Shown here one piece after another: positions 37,850 to 51,400 of a stretch of 60,000 bases of DNA. The notes under the pieces were generated by a model. It was not told the DNA's origin, ran no database searches, and saw nothing but the letters and a program-made list of their open reading frames with translations. Within the stretch, counting starts at the first letter, position 1. Each line of letters opens with the position of its first letter. Where the stretch lies: positions 8,710,698 to 8,770,697 of the forward strand of contig OZ037765.1 of NCBI GenBank assembly GCA_964035545.1, given 5' to 3'. Made by a program: the position numbers and the translations under genes. Source of the stretch: Bugula neritina. Lineage: Eukaryota > Bryozoa > Gymnolaemata > Cheilostomatida > Bugulidae.

Positions 37850-38815
37850 TGGTTCTCCTCTTTTAGCAGATCGAGTGTTGATTGATCAGTTTGAATTTAC
37901 TAGTCCATTATAAGCATATAAATCGTTTCATTGCGCTCTTCATCTGAGAGTATTCTCATCAACAAAGTTAATCTATGGTCTCTTCGTCGGCTCGCAAGAG
38001 TTTTAAGCTGCAATTCTGAGTGAGCATCATTGACGCCACATCTTCCTTTGAAGCTAGCAATAAACCTGATGGCTTGATTTTGAACATGTTCAATTTTTTC
38101 ACAAGCACTTTTTTTGTTGGATCCCCCAATGTGTCTGCATACTCAAGGATAGGTCTACATAGACCAAGGTGTGCAATTCATTTGGCCTTCATGGGTGCAT
38201 TGTAATTCGTATGCTTGATACAGCCAAATTATTTTGCTTGCGTTGTTGCCTTTAGATGTAATATGTCTGTCAAACTTCAGAGGAGACTGCATGATTGCAC
38301 CAAAATATTTGGTTTCTTCAACTGTTTTGAGAGTGGTGTCACCAAGTGAATATAGATGGGAGGTGTCATTAGTTTTACCAGATATAATCGCTTCACACTT
38401 ATCGGTATTAGATGGCATTTTTCATTTAAGTGACCAGCTATGAAGTGAGTTTAGGTCTCTCTGAAAGGCTTGCTGTTGTATTCCGTTGTTAACTTCAGCA
38501 TATGTAAGTATGTCGTCAGCATATAGACTCACTTTACATGAAACTGATTGAGGGCGATCATTTATGTTGATTAGGAAAAGTGTTGGCCCAAGAACTGACC
38601 CTTGAACGACTCTAGGTGTTTCACCTAGTTCAGACGATTCAGTCCCTTTGATCACCACTTTTTGACTTCTGTCAGTCAAAAATCTCTGTGTCTAATTGGC
38701 AATGAAATGGTCAATTTCTTCAATTTGCCTGATTTTCTTTGTGAGCTGTAAATGAGAAACTTTATCAGAGGCCTTTTTGAAATCTGGGATTACTGCATGA
38801 GTAGTTGATGAGTTG
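37850..38815 (-). pseudogene. Non-LTR retrotransposon (LINE) reverse-transcriptase fragment, decayed
   Basis: Reading the minus strand from 38815, it encodes DFKKASDKVSH, FLTDRSQKVVIKG, VVQGSVLGPTLFLININD, the catalytic LYADDIL, then a LHSWSLK-type helix, RPILEYAD and the C-terminal RFIASFKGRCGVNDAHSELQ. These are the RT fingers/palm and thumb of a Jockey/CR1-like LINE. It is dead: an in-frame TAG sits where Trp is expected just before TQRFLTDR; stops and a frame change occur around 38190-38420; and another shift follows an A-run near 38110. The 5' end (endonuclease, early RT) is missing, as expected of a 5'-truncated insertion. It abuts phased repeat at 38815. Confidence 0.88.
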
Positions 38816-38950
38816 AAATTTATAATAATATTAATATTTGGTGTGAGTGTTGAAGGATCAATTTTCAATTATAATTATATAACTATCAGTATCAATGTCA
38901 TAATTATCATTATAGTAATTTTAGAAATTTATTTAAATTTTGAATGCTTT
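38816..38950. repeat. Short degenerate phased repeat next to the LINE fragment
   Basis: ATTATAATTATATAACTATCA and related words (around 38870-38930) resemble the 6-bp phased tracts elsewhere in the window. It lies directly at the truncated 5' end of the LINE fragment, so the element may have inserted into an existing tract. Confidence 0.5.
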
Positions 38951-39523
38951 AAGTTACTCACCTCATATAAACTGCGTAAGATATATAATATAACTAAAAT
39001 ATGTTTTCAAGAACAATTTCCTTAATAATCTTGAACTTTTAATGTGACAGAAAAACTTTGAAGATATAAATTTCTATAAATGCAATTTTGTTTGCTAGCC
39101 ATATTATGGTTCAGCCATTGTTTTAGGATTGTTATTTTTGCTGTATATTACTATCAAGTATAATCTGACTTCAAAATTTTAATCTTCTGTCAACTTTAGA
39201 CCACTTGAACTTGTTTGTCAGTTTTATCTCTTTATTAATTAACACCACTAGTCACCAAAAATTGTAGCAGCTGTTCTCAATGATTCTAATGGTCCAACAC
39301 AATTTCTTTATTAGCTAAAAACTCTATCCCCTTCAGGTATATTCTGATAAGAAATAAACACCAGTGACCTTGAAAACATAGAACTTTGCTCTAAGTTCTC
39401 AGATACAGATATCAGTTTTGTTTACCTTTTGAAAGCTGCCTGGGTAAACATTGCATAACCTTCCATGAATTTTATTAGGAAATTTCAAACTCATGTTCCC
39501 TAAATGTTATCAGGTAAACCAAT

Positions 39524-42500
39524 ATGGCTATGCTAAGACATGTATCTCAATTCCTAAAGTTTGGTGTGAGAAATAGTTCAGCTGTTGCGGCGAACGAGCT
39601 AGGCTCTCTCGGCCCTTCTTCTGAGCGAGTGTTTGACAGAGAAGACAAGTACGGTGCTCATAATTACCATCCATTGCCCGTAGCGTTGAAGAAAGGCAAA
39701 GGTTAGTTTGCCGGTGATGAAACTGTTTATTAGAGTAATTGCATGGTGACTAAATGTTTTCCATATATGTGTATGCATGTATGTATGTTTTCAAATGGAG
39801 CTGTAAATTCTGAACCTAAGCATGAAGCAAAAGTTAATAATATATTTATAAAGATTTCACCCTCTAATTACATAAATCTACCCGCTAGTATGATTTACAA
39901 TACATGAGTATAGACAGGCATATTATGCAAATTTTCAACTGTATCAACTTTCAGCTGTATCTTATTTTAGTTAAAATCGGAGCAATTTTTAAGACATGTG
40001 TGTTTTGTATGTTGCTATGAAAGTCAACGACCGTATTCAGCTATTTGAATGCCGAAAGCCGTAGTTATTATATTTCACAATACTATAATGTAAATGATTA
40101 CTATTGATTTTATTAGGCAAAAATAATAAAAAAAGGGATAAAATTAATAAAAAATGGCATCAGTTACCAAACATTGTAGTTGCTAATAGCATTACTTGGG
40201 TCACTTCATATTGCCACAGTTATAGTATACCACTATTGATTACTATTAATTAGATACTAATTACTTGATTGTATATTGGAATGATTGTTATTTGAAATGG
40301 CAACACATTTATTATATTGTCATTAATATAGGATACTGCTAGTTTAGACTTTGAGTGCTGATGCAATGTTTCATCATATTTCATATTTTTAGATAGAAAA
40401 TGTTTCAAGTTCGGCAGTATTAAAACATTAATCAATCAATTACTTTGAGCTGAAATATTGTTAAGTAGTCTTGATACAATTTAAAACTTGTTTATACTTG
40501 TATTTTTATGTCTATTTTGTATTTAAATCTCCTACCAACTACTTCATGTAAGACTAAAGAGTAAGGATTCTAGTTATTATCCCATTAGTTATGTCATTAG
40601 TTATTATGCTCACCACCAACACTCATACGTTTGGTAGGTGTTTGTGTGTGGGATGTAGAAGACAACAAGTACTACGATTTTCTCAGTGCATATGGAGCCG
40701 TCAACCAAGGCCATTGTCACCCTAAAATCACAAAAGCTCTTACAGATCAAGCAAACACACTGGCACTCAGTTCTAGGGCTTTCTACAATGATGCTTTGGG
40801 GGAATATGAGGAATACATTACCAAGTTGTTCAAATATGACAAAGTTTTGCCAATGAACACAGGTGCACCTCTATTGAGTGTCATTGATCTAATTCTTCAA
40901 ATAATAAATCAATTTATTATTATGTATAAACAATTGTTTTGAATGTATTATTCATCATTTTAGGTGTCGTGATATGTCTTTCCAAGAATAATCTGTTATT
41001 AGTAAAATATTTAATTTCTGTAGCCATATTCATATGTTAATACACTAGAATGTTTTTGCAATATTGGCCACTTGGAATCTATCATTTCCTGTTATAGGAG
41101 TGGAAGCTGGTGAAACAGCTAATAAGCTCGCTAGAAAATGGGCTTACAATGTCAAAGGAGTTCCTAAGAATCAGGCTAAAACCATTTTTGCTGAAGAGAA
41201 TTTCTGGGGACGAACATTGGCAGCAATCTCATCTTCAACAGACCCAACATGCTATGAAGGATTTGGTCCCTACTTACCTGGCAACGTCATCATACCCTAC
41301 AATGACCTGCCTGCTCTAGATGTATGCACCTTTCCTTATGTTTATTTGCTAACTTTTTAATTAAACTAAAGCAGGGTTCTTGAAGTTTCTAGTAAACAGA
41401 GGTGTGTCTCTGTGTGCCCAGCTATGCTCTTGTTCTCAACTATTGATGTAAACATGCGATTAGTCATTATTGCTTACTGAGGGCTCTATGCAGCCAGATC
41501 TAGAAAATATAATTTGTCAGCAAAAGTTAATACCATGTGGTAGGGTTTCTAATGGTGGCTTATTCCAGCTAATTGGTGATTGCCATCTTGCACAAACTAC
41601 TGTCTATAATGGTGGCTGTAGTTTTCAATGTTGCAATCTGCTTTTATTATATATACAATTCATTGAATTTTTCCTATGTTTGTGGATTCCAAATTTTATA
41701 ACCAAACGCAATTTTTTAAAACAACGATTACTTTGAAATACTTTTCCTACTTTGTTTCAAAAATTATAGATAACAATCCTCACAATTAAAATTTCTTTAA
41801 AGACAGACTTAGTAAACTGCAAGTTGTGTCACTTTGAAGACCATCACATTGAGTTTTCTGGCATTGAGGTTCAATGTTGTGCAGTACTTGCTTTGCTTTT
41901 GTCGTGACCAGTTTGCATATCGTATTTATATAATTCTTTAGTTATGAGGAAATTTTGTTTAAATGCAAAGTATATCAGCGGCACATTTATGTCAACAGAA
42001 AGCCTGCCAGGATCCTAATGTCTGTGCATTCATGGTTGAGCCAATCCAGGGAGAGGCCGGAGTGCGAGTGCCGGACGAAGGCTACCTTAGAGGAGTCCGG
42101 GAGATCTGTGACAGACACAATGTTCTCTTCATAGCTGACGAGGTGCAGTCAGGACTCCATAGAACTGGCCGGTTAGTTTCTCCTGTCACAAACGAACTAC
42201 ATTTGTGTGTCTTTACTTGCTATAGGGTAATTCAGGGGAGGACAACTTCAAATTTCACTAAGATTTCATTTGATATGTAAATATTGTTAAGTTGCCCTTT
42301 ATTTCTTTTTTGAAAAATTTTTAACTCCTGCAAAAATGTTTTGTCACAGGCTCCTCTTTTAAATATTAATAAAATTTGATGATTACTTTTGGAGAAAGAA
42401 ATTTTCAAGTCAAAACTGTTTTAATTTTTGATGATAAATAAATGGAAAACGAATTATATTAGTAAACTTGTACGAAAGAATTTCTCTATCACAGTCAATT

Positions 42501-45500
42501 CATTGCAATAATATATATGTATATGTTATATATAAGTTGTTATTTATAAATAATTGTTATTTACTTACACAAACCAATTTGTGGTTCATTTTGCTAAGTT
42601 GATAATTTTATGTTTTCTTATATAACTTATGTTATGTATACCAGGAGATTATGTGTAGACCATGAGGATGTACGCCCTGACATTGTGTTACTTGGTAAGG
42701 CCTTATCTGGAGGTGTTTACCCGGTAAGTTCATAGTTGTTTTCTTTTGACCATTTCCTTAAGTTTTTCCTGTCGTATTCTGACCATTTTTAAACTTATTG
42801 CAGAGTTATCTCCTCTAAGTTGAGTGTGCAGATAAGCTATGTAGCACTTGTTTACAGGTGTCCGCAGTCCTAGCCGATGATGAAGTCATGCTTCAGATAA
42901 AGAGAGGAGAGCATGGGTCAACTTATGGAGGCAGCCCTGTAGCCTGTCGGGTTGCTATGGCAGCTCTTGAGGTCTCTGCATGATTTTTCTTGTAACAATG
43001 GCGTTTATGTTAATCTGACTTTGCCACTTTTAAATCATGGCTCTTTTTATTTTCCTGCACATTGTTAGCAATCATTGGCCAGAAGTCATCACTCATCAAC
43101 AAAGTTGAATTCTTAGATAACTATACTGTTTCACCGTGTGAAATGGTAATGTGGTAGATGAAAAACCTTTGCATATATATATATATATATATATCTGTTA
43201 TACATTTTAACTTGTAATTATGGACTTGCACATAGGTAATGGAGGAAGAAAATTTATCTGAAAATAGTGATAAGATGGGTAAATTGCTGAGAAGAGAGTT
43301 GGAAACTTTACCTAAAGACAGAGTTTCTATTGTCCGAGGGAAAGGCCTTATGAATTCTATAGTTATTAACTCAGGTATGTTGCAATTGAGAAAATCTAAT
43401 ATGAAAGAATTATCACAAATCTTTTTTTATGCTTGTTAAGTGATGAAATGGCCAATATTGTTGTTGATATATTGTTCAATTAACGCTACTGCACACATAC
43501 AGCAACAGATATTAGTATGTTTACAATTTCCACATGGCTGAAGCAGCCATTACTTCTAAAGTTTTAAAAATATAAAGCTGGGAATATTCATCAAGCCATA
43601 AGTAGATTGCTCAATAACAGAGTTTAATAACACGGTTAGCAAAGTCATTATCACACCAGTTTCTCATGCATTACAGCCATACAGCTAACCAACTGCACTA
43701 ACAGGTTCAATAAGTCAAATACTTCTAAAACCTTAGACTAGAAGTTTCCAGCATGTTTATATATATATATGAAATAATCTGTAACAAAGTTTAAGAAGTA
43801 TGAAAAAAATGTATCTTATAGACTATAAGCTGCATACATCCGTACATTTGTTTAAAGGTCAATATTTGCAACTGCATAAACTTTAGTTTTAAGTTTTAAA
43901 CACTCCAAGCAAAACTAAAATGCTAAAAATACCTTTAGAAAAAAGTGTTATAATAAATTATTAGCTATTGTTGTACATGTGATTATAGCAGTACTACTGT
44001 CTGAGTTGGTTTCTCTGTCTCATTGAATTGAATAATTATCATCAGGTTCCAAAAAAGAAGCTTATGTGTTCTAATGATATTTCTTTTATTTGTAATGCAA
44101 GAATACGATAACAGAAATAATGTATGCTTCAAACTCACTCAAGTTAATCACAAGTTAAAAAATCGAAACGCTTGTACTATTCCAGGTGTTACTACTAATA
44201 TACTTGTCATTGCTTGGTCTGCTAAGGTCCAAAGTCTATTTTTTCAAGGAATCCATTGCTAACATTTTTCAACAAAATGAAAGGAAGATGTTTTTATTTT
44301 AGTTAGAGAGTTTAAAATAGGAAAATTGTGCTCTACTAAATATGTTTAAAAGTTCTTGGCGTGTTTATATCGTTTACTAATATTAAGTGGTTAGGCTTGG
44401 TACATTTAAATAAATGGGAGTTGTATGATCATCTTTCTTATATGAAACCCCTGATTTTATTTATTCCATGAAGTATGTTTACCACAAAACTATCACTTCT
44501 GTGTATCTTCTATCTATCAATAACTTCACTCTGCTGTTTAGGTAGCTTGTATTATCCAATTTTTTAAACCAACTATGGAGAAATTTCATGAGCATTGATG
44601 GCTTAAAGATATATTGGAAATTACCAAAATTGTATTCAAAAAATTGAGTAGCAATTTATGACACAACTAATTTTGCATTTGCTCTTAATTATATACAAAA
44701 CAAATTACTCGAAACAACAAAAAGTAACTTTGCATCTTTAGCTCTTAAACTTCTTAAACATATAGGCTACTGGTTTTTTCCTAATTTTTTTTGGCACTTC
44801 ATAGTAATACCGAATGAAGTCATATTAGGTAGATTATTGAAACATGGCTGCGAATTTAGACAGAAATGAACATTATGTAAGGAAGAGATGTGATTTGAAT
44901 GTAAATGAGCTTTGAAAACAAAACAGTTTCCTTATTTACAATTACGGCTTCATATTTCTACACTCATGGATTACCTCTACTATAAGATCACAATACCCAT
45001 GGTACATGTGTTGGCAATATTAAATTTGTAGGTTTTTTAGAAGTTTCATGCGTGTCAGTGTTAATTATTCCCTTAGTTTCGCGATATACAGAATGTGATG
45101 AGCAATGGATGTCAGTTCCTTGATAGCTTAGTGTAGCTTCTGGTTTGCTAGAGAATATCTCATCTAGGCAAGCCTGTAGTAACACACATGCCCATATGTG
45201 CTCCGTGTGTGTACATTATACCTGCACATGTCTATGGAAACCATATAGCTGCAACATGTGTCACTTATGAGTTTGAGTAACGTACTTTGTGCGTGATCTT
45301 TTAGACTCTCCCGTGTTTTATTGAATTCTTCTTAGAAAATATTTAGCATAGCTGATTTTGCTTTAAAACTAAGGAAAATGCCCCTTGAGAATTTAGAAAA
45401 TTTCTCAGTCTGCGGCATTTTCTTAAAGCTATAAAAATACTGCACTAATATGGCATAAGCTACGGCAATCTACCTTTGCATATTGTGCAGTACTTGTCCC

Positions 45501-46869
45501 AAATTCTACATCAAAGTCTTATTCTTATTATAACAAGAGATTGTACTAAGATATAGTAACGGCTAGCAGACAGCTTGTCTACATATTACTGAATATCTAC
45601 CTGAGCTTTTATGCTATGCATGAAATCATAAACAAAACAATAATGTTGATTAACTTTTAGAAGTCGATTTATGGCGGAAATAAACATTTTCTTTTTACTT
45701 GAATTTATTTGCCACAAGGCGCATCACTTACTTAACTTATGATGTTGCCCAATCTCATTTGCTGATAATAAATAATTGTTATTTCTTTATCCCAAAAATC
45801 TATAATTTTCAAATTTAAAATATTTATTATAGTAGAATTATAAAAAATTCTGCATATAAAAATTATATAATTTTATAAGGCCAAAATTCTCTTTTGCAAT
45901 GGTATGCATATTGGAAATGTCTATTGCAACATATTCCACTATCGGTTTATATTCATATAATCTACTGATGAAGGAGGATTAATTGAAAAACCAAAGCTTT
46001 TGTTTGACTTGGCTGTTTATTTTTTCTACAGTTAATAAATTATCAAAAACTCTTTTAATTTCCCTTTGCACTCACTTCTTGCATTCTTTATTAATTTTAT
46101 TTATATATACTTCAAACATGCGTTATTGAGAAGTTTATTGTCATTGTTTCAAAATTTCTAATCTGAACAAATGATTTCAATGTAGGAAGTTTTTTTCTAT
46201 CTAATAAGATTTTCAGCATAATATGTGTTACTTGTTTGCATTTGCCTAACATTTCCAAGTCATTCATTAGCATGTAACCCTCTCACCTGATCAATGAGTA
46301 GTCACAGTTATTATATAATTCAGGTTGTATTTCTTGCAGACCTAAAGATGCTGTTCACTTTGCTGCATGGTCCCTAATTATTCTAAGACTCTTTAATTTA
46401 CCAATTCATTTGGATATCATAACCTTGTATACTAAACTATGTATACTCATATTAAATATATCTTTATATTTTCAGCTATTAATTATAATAATGATATATT
46501 CAAGAATTACTAATTAACAAATTAACTCATCTGCTGGTGTTATTGAGTTTAGTTTTAACATGATAATTATCAAATGTAATTGTCCATTGCTTGTTTGTTA
46601 CTAACTTGCTGACTTGTCCACTCAGCTAATTCTCAAGCATTTCTACTTGAAACTTGTTTTAATTTTGAAATTGTGAAACTGTAAGAGATTGTTTCTGGAT
46701 AATTCTAGACTTTGATGCATGGAAGGTGTGTCTGAAGCTGCGAGATAACGGTCTACTAGCAAAGCCTACTCATGGGGACATCATTAGATTTACCCCACCT
46801 CTGGTGATCACTGAAGCTGAAGTCATGGACTGTGTGGACATTATTAAAAAGACCATCTCTGAATTATAA
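39524..46869 (+). CDS. OAT: OAT, ornithine aminotransferase, mitochondrial, 8 exons
   Basis: OAT is a PLP-dependent class III aminotransferase of the mitochondrial matrix; it converts ornithine and 2-oxoglutarate to glutamate 5-semialdehyde and glutamate, linking arginine/ornithine to proline and glutamate. Exons: 39524-39701, 40638-40862, 41098-41321, 41999-42171, 42645-42723, 42858-42971, 43236-43374, 46709-46869; all phases fit, 430 aa (human 439). The N-terminus ([20 protein letters not shown]) is a mitochondrial presequence. Family marks: [90 protein letters not shown] with the PLP-binding lysine at K285, [10 protein letters not shown] and [15 protein letters not shown]. Intron 7 is 3.3 kb, much longer than the others. 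The exon 6 donor (GTCTCT) is weak but the junction matches the family exactly. A polyadenylation signal (AATAAA) lies near 47080. Confidence 0.96.
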
Positions 46870-48482
46870 AAACTGTGGATTTTTTGCAGTGAAAACACTG
46901 TAGAATGGTGTTTGCTATAAAGCAAGCTCATGGATTGCATACTTAAACTTATTGCTATAATGGCTTGAAACTTAACTTTTTGGTGATAGTTATCTAAATT
47001 TGTATGTTTTCTATTAATAATCAGACATGTAATTCTAGACAGAACGAATCTCAGTTGTACGATTTGTGCGAAGTATCAGCAATAAAACTACTATATTTAT
47101 CTTTACACACACCTCAATTTTTCCCGAAGCATTGAAATCAGCTGACTCAATGTTGCATTTTCTTCAAATTATTTTGTTGATGAATTATTTGCTATTGAAC
47201 CTAATTACTGCACCTTTAAAGATACAAATATGTAGTAGTATATTGCATAATACTTGAAAAATGTGTGCACACTTGTGGTGAAAATTCAAATTCTAAAAGA
47301 AGCTTTGCTCAAAGTTAAACTATTCTGGCAAACTTATGATGTTTTGTTGAAGATGATTAAATGGCGCCAACGTTTGCTTTACATTGTTTCACCGCTTGTA
47401 TTATATACTATGTAGTTTTCTTTAAGTAATAATGCCAACACCTTAATCATTGCATAACTCATCTACCGAATTATAGCTATATATTTCATCAAATTAAAAC
47501 CAATCTTGCCATCATATCTACTGATATTTCGAATTACAATGACCTTGCAATTACTGTGTAAAAGGGCTTTCAATGTATATTTATACAACAGCTAACTTTA
47601 TTCAACATTTCAAATAATATAACCATTACAGGAGTACAAGGTCTAACATTTATATGTAAAGTTGACAAGTTCATCAAATGTGTCACAAATTCACCACTTT
47701 AAAGGGAATGACCTAAATTTAGTTTGACAATCTTGATACATTTGGGTCTTTTTTTATTGGTGAAAATAAGACAAGCTTGATGCATGTTATTGAGAAAAAA
47801 TTGATACTTGTCAATATATTCTAATCGATTGGGTATGTTTTCAACACCTTATAATAATGTGTCTATATATCTAGCATTTTTATAATGTTCCTTGTTTTTG
47901 TACATTAATTTTGTAAATTGAGCCAATAACATGCTTTGAGTGCATTTGGAACTAAAAAACCATCATTTATAACTCTACCACACAGCACATTCAATACAAA
48001 GAAAAATGGCACAAATAATTTGACCAAGCATAGGTATGTAAGTACTAAAATATATATCAACAATCTTTTGGCAAAATAAATATACGGTACAACAAGATTA
48101 TTCATTTATAAAACAAGAAATTGCACTTAGAGTAACCTAGTTAACTGAAACAAATATAAATAATAGTATAATATATGCAGATGTTGTGCCAGCAATTACA
48201 TATGTATCACAACACTGTTCGCCTCATAGGCTAGTACAGCGTTACCAGTTGTACCCAAATAAGCTACAGGTGACACTATTAACAAAGAACAACAACTAAC
48301 AAAGATCGAATTATCTTTAAAAAAATTCATGAGATCTAACTACAACTCACCAACATGTGCAATAGAAGGTCTTATTTTTACTATATTATCAAGATGAGTC
48401 ACCTATGCTTAAGTCGCCAACAGCTACACTGTCTATACATTGATAAATGAATGTATTGACTCTTAAGTAGCTTAAAATTAGA
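46870..48482. other. Convergent intergenic region, OAT to glass-like gene
   Basis: Contains the OAT 3' UTR and probably the long AT-rich 3' UTR of the minus-strand zinc-finger gene. No exon, RNA gene or repeat of note was recognised. Confidence 0.4.
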
Positions 48483-51400
48483 TTAATTAGGAGATGCTCT
48501 GGGTGGTGTAGAAGAAGCATTAGATTCTGGTCTATGGGGAAGTTCGTGAACTTTCATATGTCTGTTGAGATTGCCAGATTGACTGAAACTCATGGAACAC
48601 ATATTGCACTGATAAGGTTTTTCTCCGCTATGAACTCGTAAGTGCTTAGTTAGCGTGGATGAGTCACTGAAACCTTTTCTACAGACTGGGCATTTATAAG
48701 GACGATCACCTGAGTGGGTTCTCATGTGCGTTGTAACACTGCTGCTTTGAGAAAACATCTTATGACATATTGAACACGCAAACGGCTTTTCTCCGCTATG
48801 AACTCTAAGGTGGGCGGTCAAGTTTGCTGCCTGGCTAAACGATTTGTTACAGACTTTACATCTGAAGGGCCGTTCGCCAGAATGAATTCTCATATGCGTC
48901 TTCAAGGTGCTAGGTCTAGCATAGTTTTTCCCACACAGAGGACAAATGTTTTTAGACACCGGAGATTGAGAATTTTCCTCTTTATTTGACGCTGAAAGAT
49001 GATACCACGGAGTTGGATTTTCATTTAAAGTTAGTAAGTAATTTGATTGGTTCTGATGATTTCGAATAAACATGTCCGTGAATTTACTGTTGGTTGCAGC
49101 AGCTGGAAGCATTTGCTCATGGTTGACATGAGATGTGAATTGCTGGTGTGATAGTCTTTGCTGTAGTTGATGATTTGCAGTCTGTGTGTGAATGTTATGT
49201 TGCCATTGCAGGACGGCACTAGATGTAGCACAGTTAGAATGGCTGGCTCCATTCGACAAATGAGAATGGTGGTAATAAGGAGGCTGTTTAACTGGTTGGT
49301 TATATTCATGAAGCTGTAAACTAGAGTGACAGTTCATGTTGTTTTGTCCTGATTGTGGAATAGAGTGATATTGCTTGCTTGAGTCCACATGAGGAAAGTG
49401 ATGCATTGGGAATGTTGGCGTTGGGGAGGCATAATATTTATTATGCCACAAATCATCTATTTCCGAAGAGAAATCACTAAAAATAAAAGTAACACAAATT
49501 AACATAGAACATATACTTATAACAATAGCAATACAAACTATGATGGTCTTTAAATGGCAACATTTGCATTTGGGTTAATCATATTTTGGCATTTATGGTC
49601 AAAATTCCAAAAAAAGGTTGTACTACAATAATTTATTAACAATTTTCATAATCTTTGTATAGTATGCTACCACAATCATATTTTATTGTATAATATAGTG
49701 TTTTGCCATGAAATATGAAATCTGAAACAATTTTTTTAACTCTCTGCCGCTAAATGAGACAATTGATTGATTTAATAATAAATTAAGCAAAGGGGTACTA
49801 ACTTTATTAACCTAGTGGAGCAGGTTAACTACAAAAATTGAAACTTTGGCTGAATTCCACATATGTACTAGGCCACATACACATCAATACTTATTTGTGT
49901 TTGAATAATGCTTGTAGTTTGTAATATGCTGTTGCCTCAGTTATAAAAGTTGTACAATGCTTCAACATGGCTTAAAACTTGACAGCAAATACGCACTTTA
50001 CAAAATTATATTTGTGGAATAATAAGTTAGAGAACATCCAAATCTGCTTATTTCAACAATATTTTTAGCTCTTTTATGATTATGATTATTTTGAAATATT
50101 TAAAATAATTTTACTATATAACGTTTATAATATACCTGTCATTAGTCATATGTCATTAGTTACAGCAACTTACTTAGTTTATTCTTTGTTAAAATTACAG
50201 CTTTAATATTTTGCATGGACAAGAGACAAATATAGCACAATTATATACATTTTTAGTTGATATTAATGCTACAGTAACATTATTTATAAACCTTTTTAAA
50301 GTCAAGATGGAAAATTGCGAATCTACTTGAAAATGTTTAGTATTACAACCATTTCAGATTTATTTTTTGACATATTCATACTTATTTACTTTACTGGAAA
50401 TATATATTTAAATCAGCCTAATTTCCCTAGCATTAAATACGCCTGATTAATATAATATGTCTTCATTATCATTTTATCTTAGAATCACATGCAATATTGA
50501 AAATCTGCAAATAATATTTCAAATTTCTGCAATTCAAAAACTAAATCTATATAAAATTGCCAAAAAACAGTCTAACTTTATTTTTAACAGTCTGCAACAA
50601 CAAAAAATTATAATCCTTTAACATTTCACAAGACAAGTAGAATCTTACCAACTTGGAGCAACAGCTTTCATTTCAATGACAGAAAATAGGAACAAAACTT
50701 CCTGAATCAATTTACAAATTACCTTATAGAAGTTCTGTGACACTGGTGATAACATGGACAGAATGCAACAAAGTAGTGATAACCTGTAGCTCATCTTAGC
50801 ACATATATTATAATTATTTCTTTTGATGGCAATGCCTAAACTGTAATCTTCTCCAATCAATGCTGTACTTATGGGCCATTGAAGATTATGTACCTTTTAT
50901 ACAATAGCAGAACTTGCAATTTATGTCAATTCGTTAACACCTGAATTGATGAAACAAATTAAAACTGCATTTTGAATTGTGTTAAAGTGAAGCAGAGGTG
51001 TAACATAAAATATTATTCTTGTATCGAATATATTTTGACAATATCCAAGTGCATTGCAGTGCTAATAATGCATTTTACATGCATATGGTTTGAATAATGC
51101 CAAAATTATCTATTCCAATAAATTATCGCAAAGAAAATAATTTCATACCAGCATGATAATAAATTATATGACTATTAATGTATGGTTTACTAATATCGTT
51201 ATTTATCTACTTGTTACTGATTTTAGTGATAAATCACTAAGAAGATGGGCAACAAAAACAATTAATAACGGGTAAAGCCAATGACAGTGACTGTACTTAC
51301 TTTTATGCCAATTTAATAACCATTTTCACAGGCCATTTTATTCTGTGAGGTTTATTAATTTTGCTAATCCTGATTCAATTAATTAATAATGTACATTAGT

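Noticed and set aside
49031-49309. 92-codon minus-strand frame inside the zinc-finger exon
   Set aside because: Shadow of the true frame of the glass-like gene.
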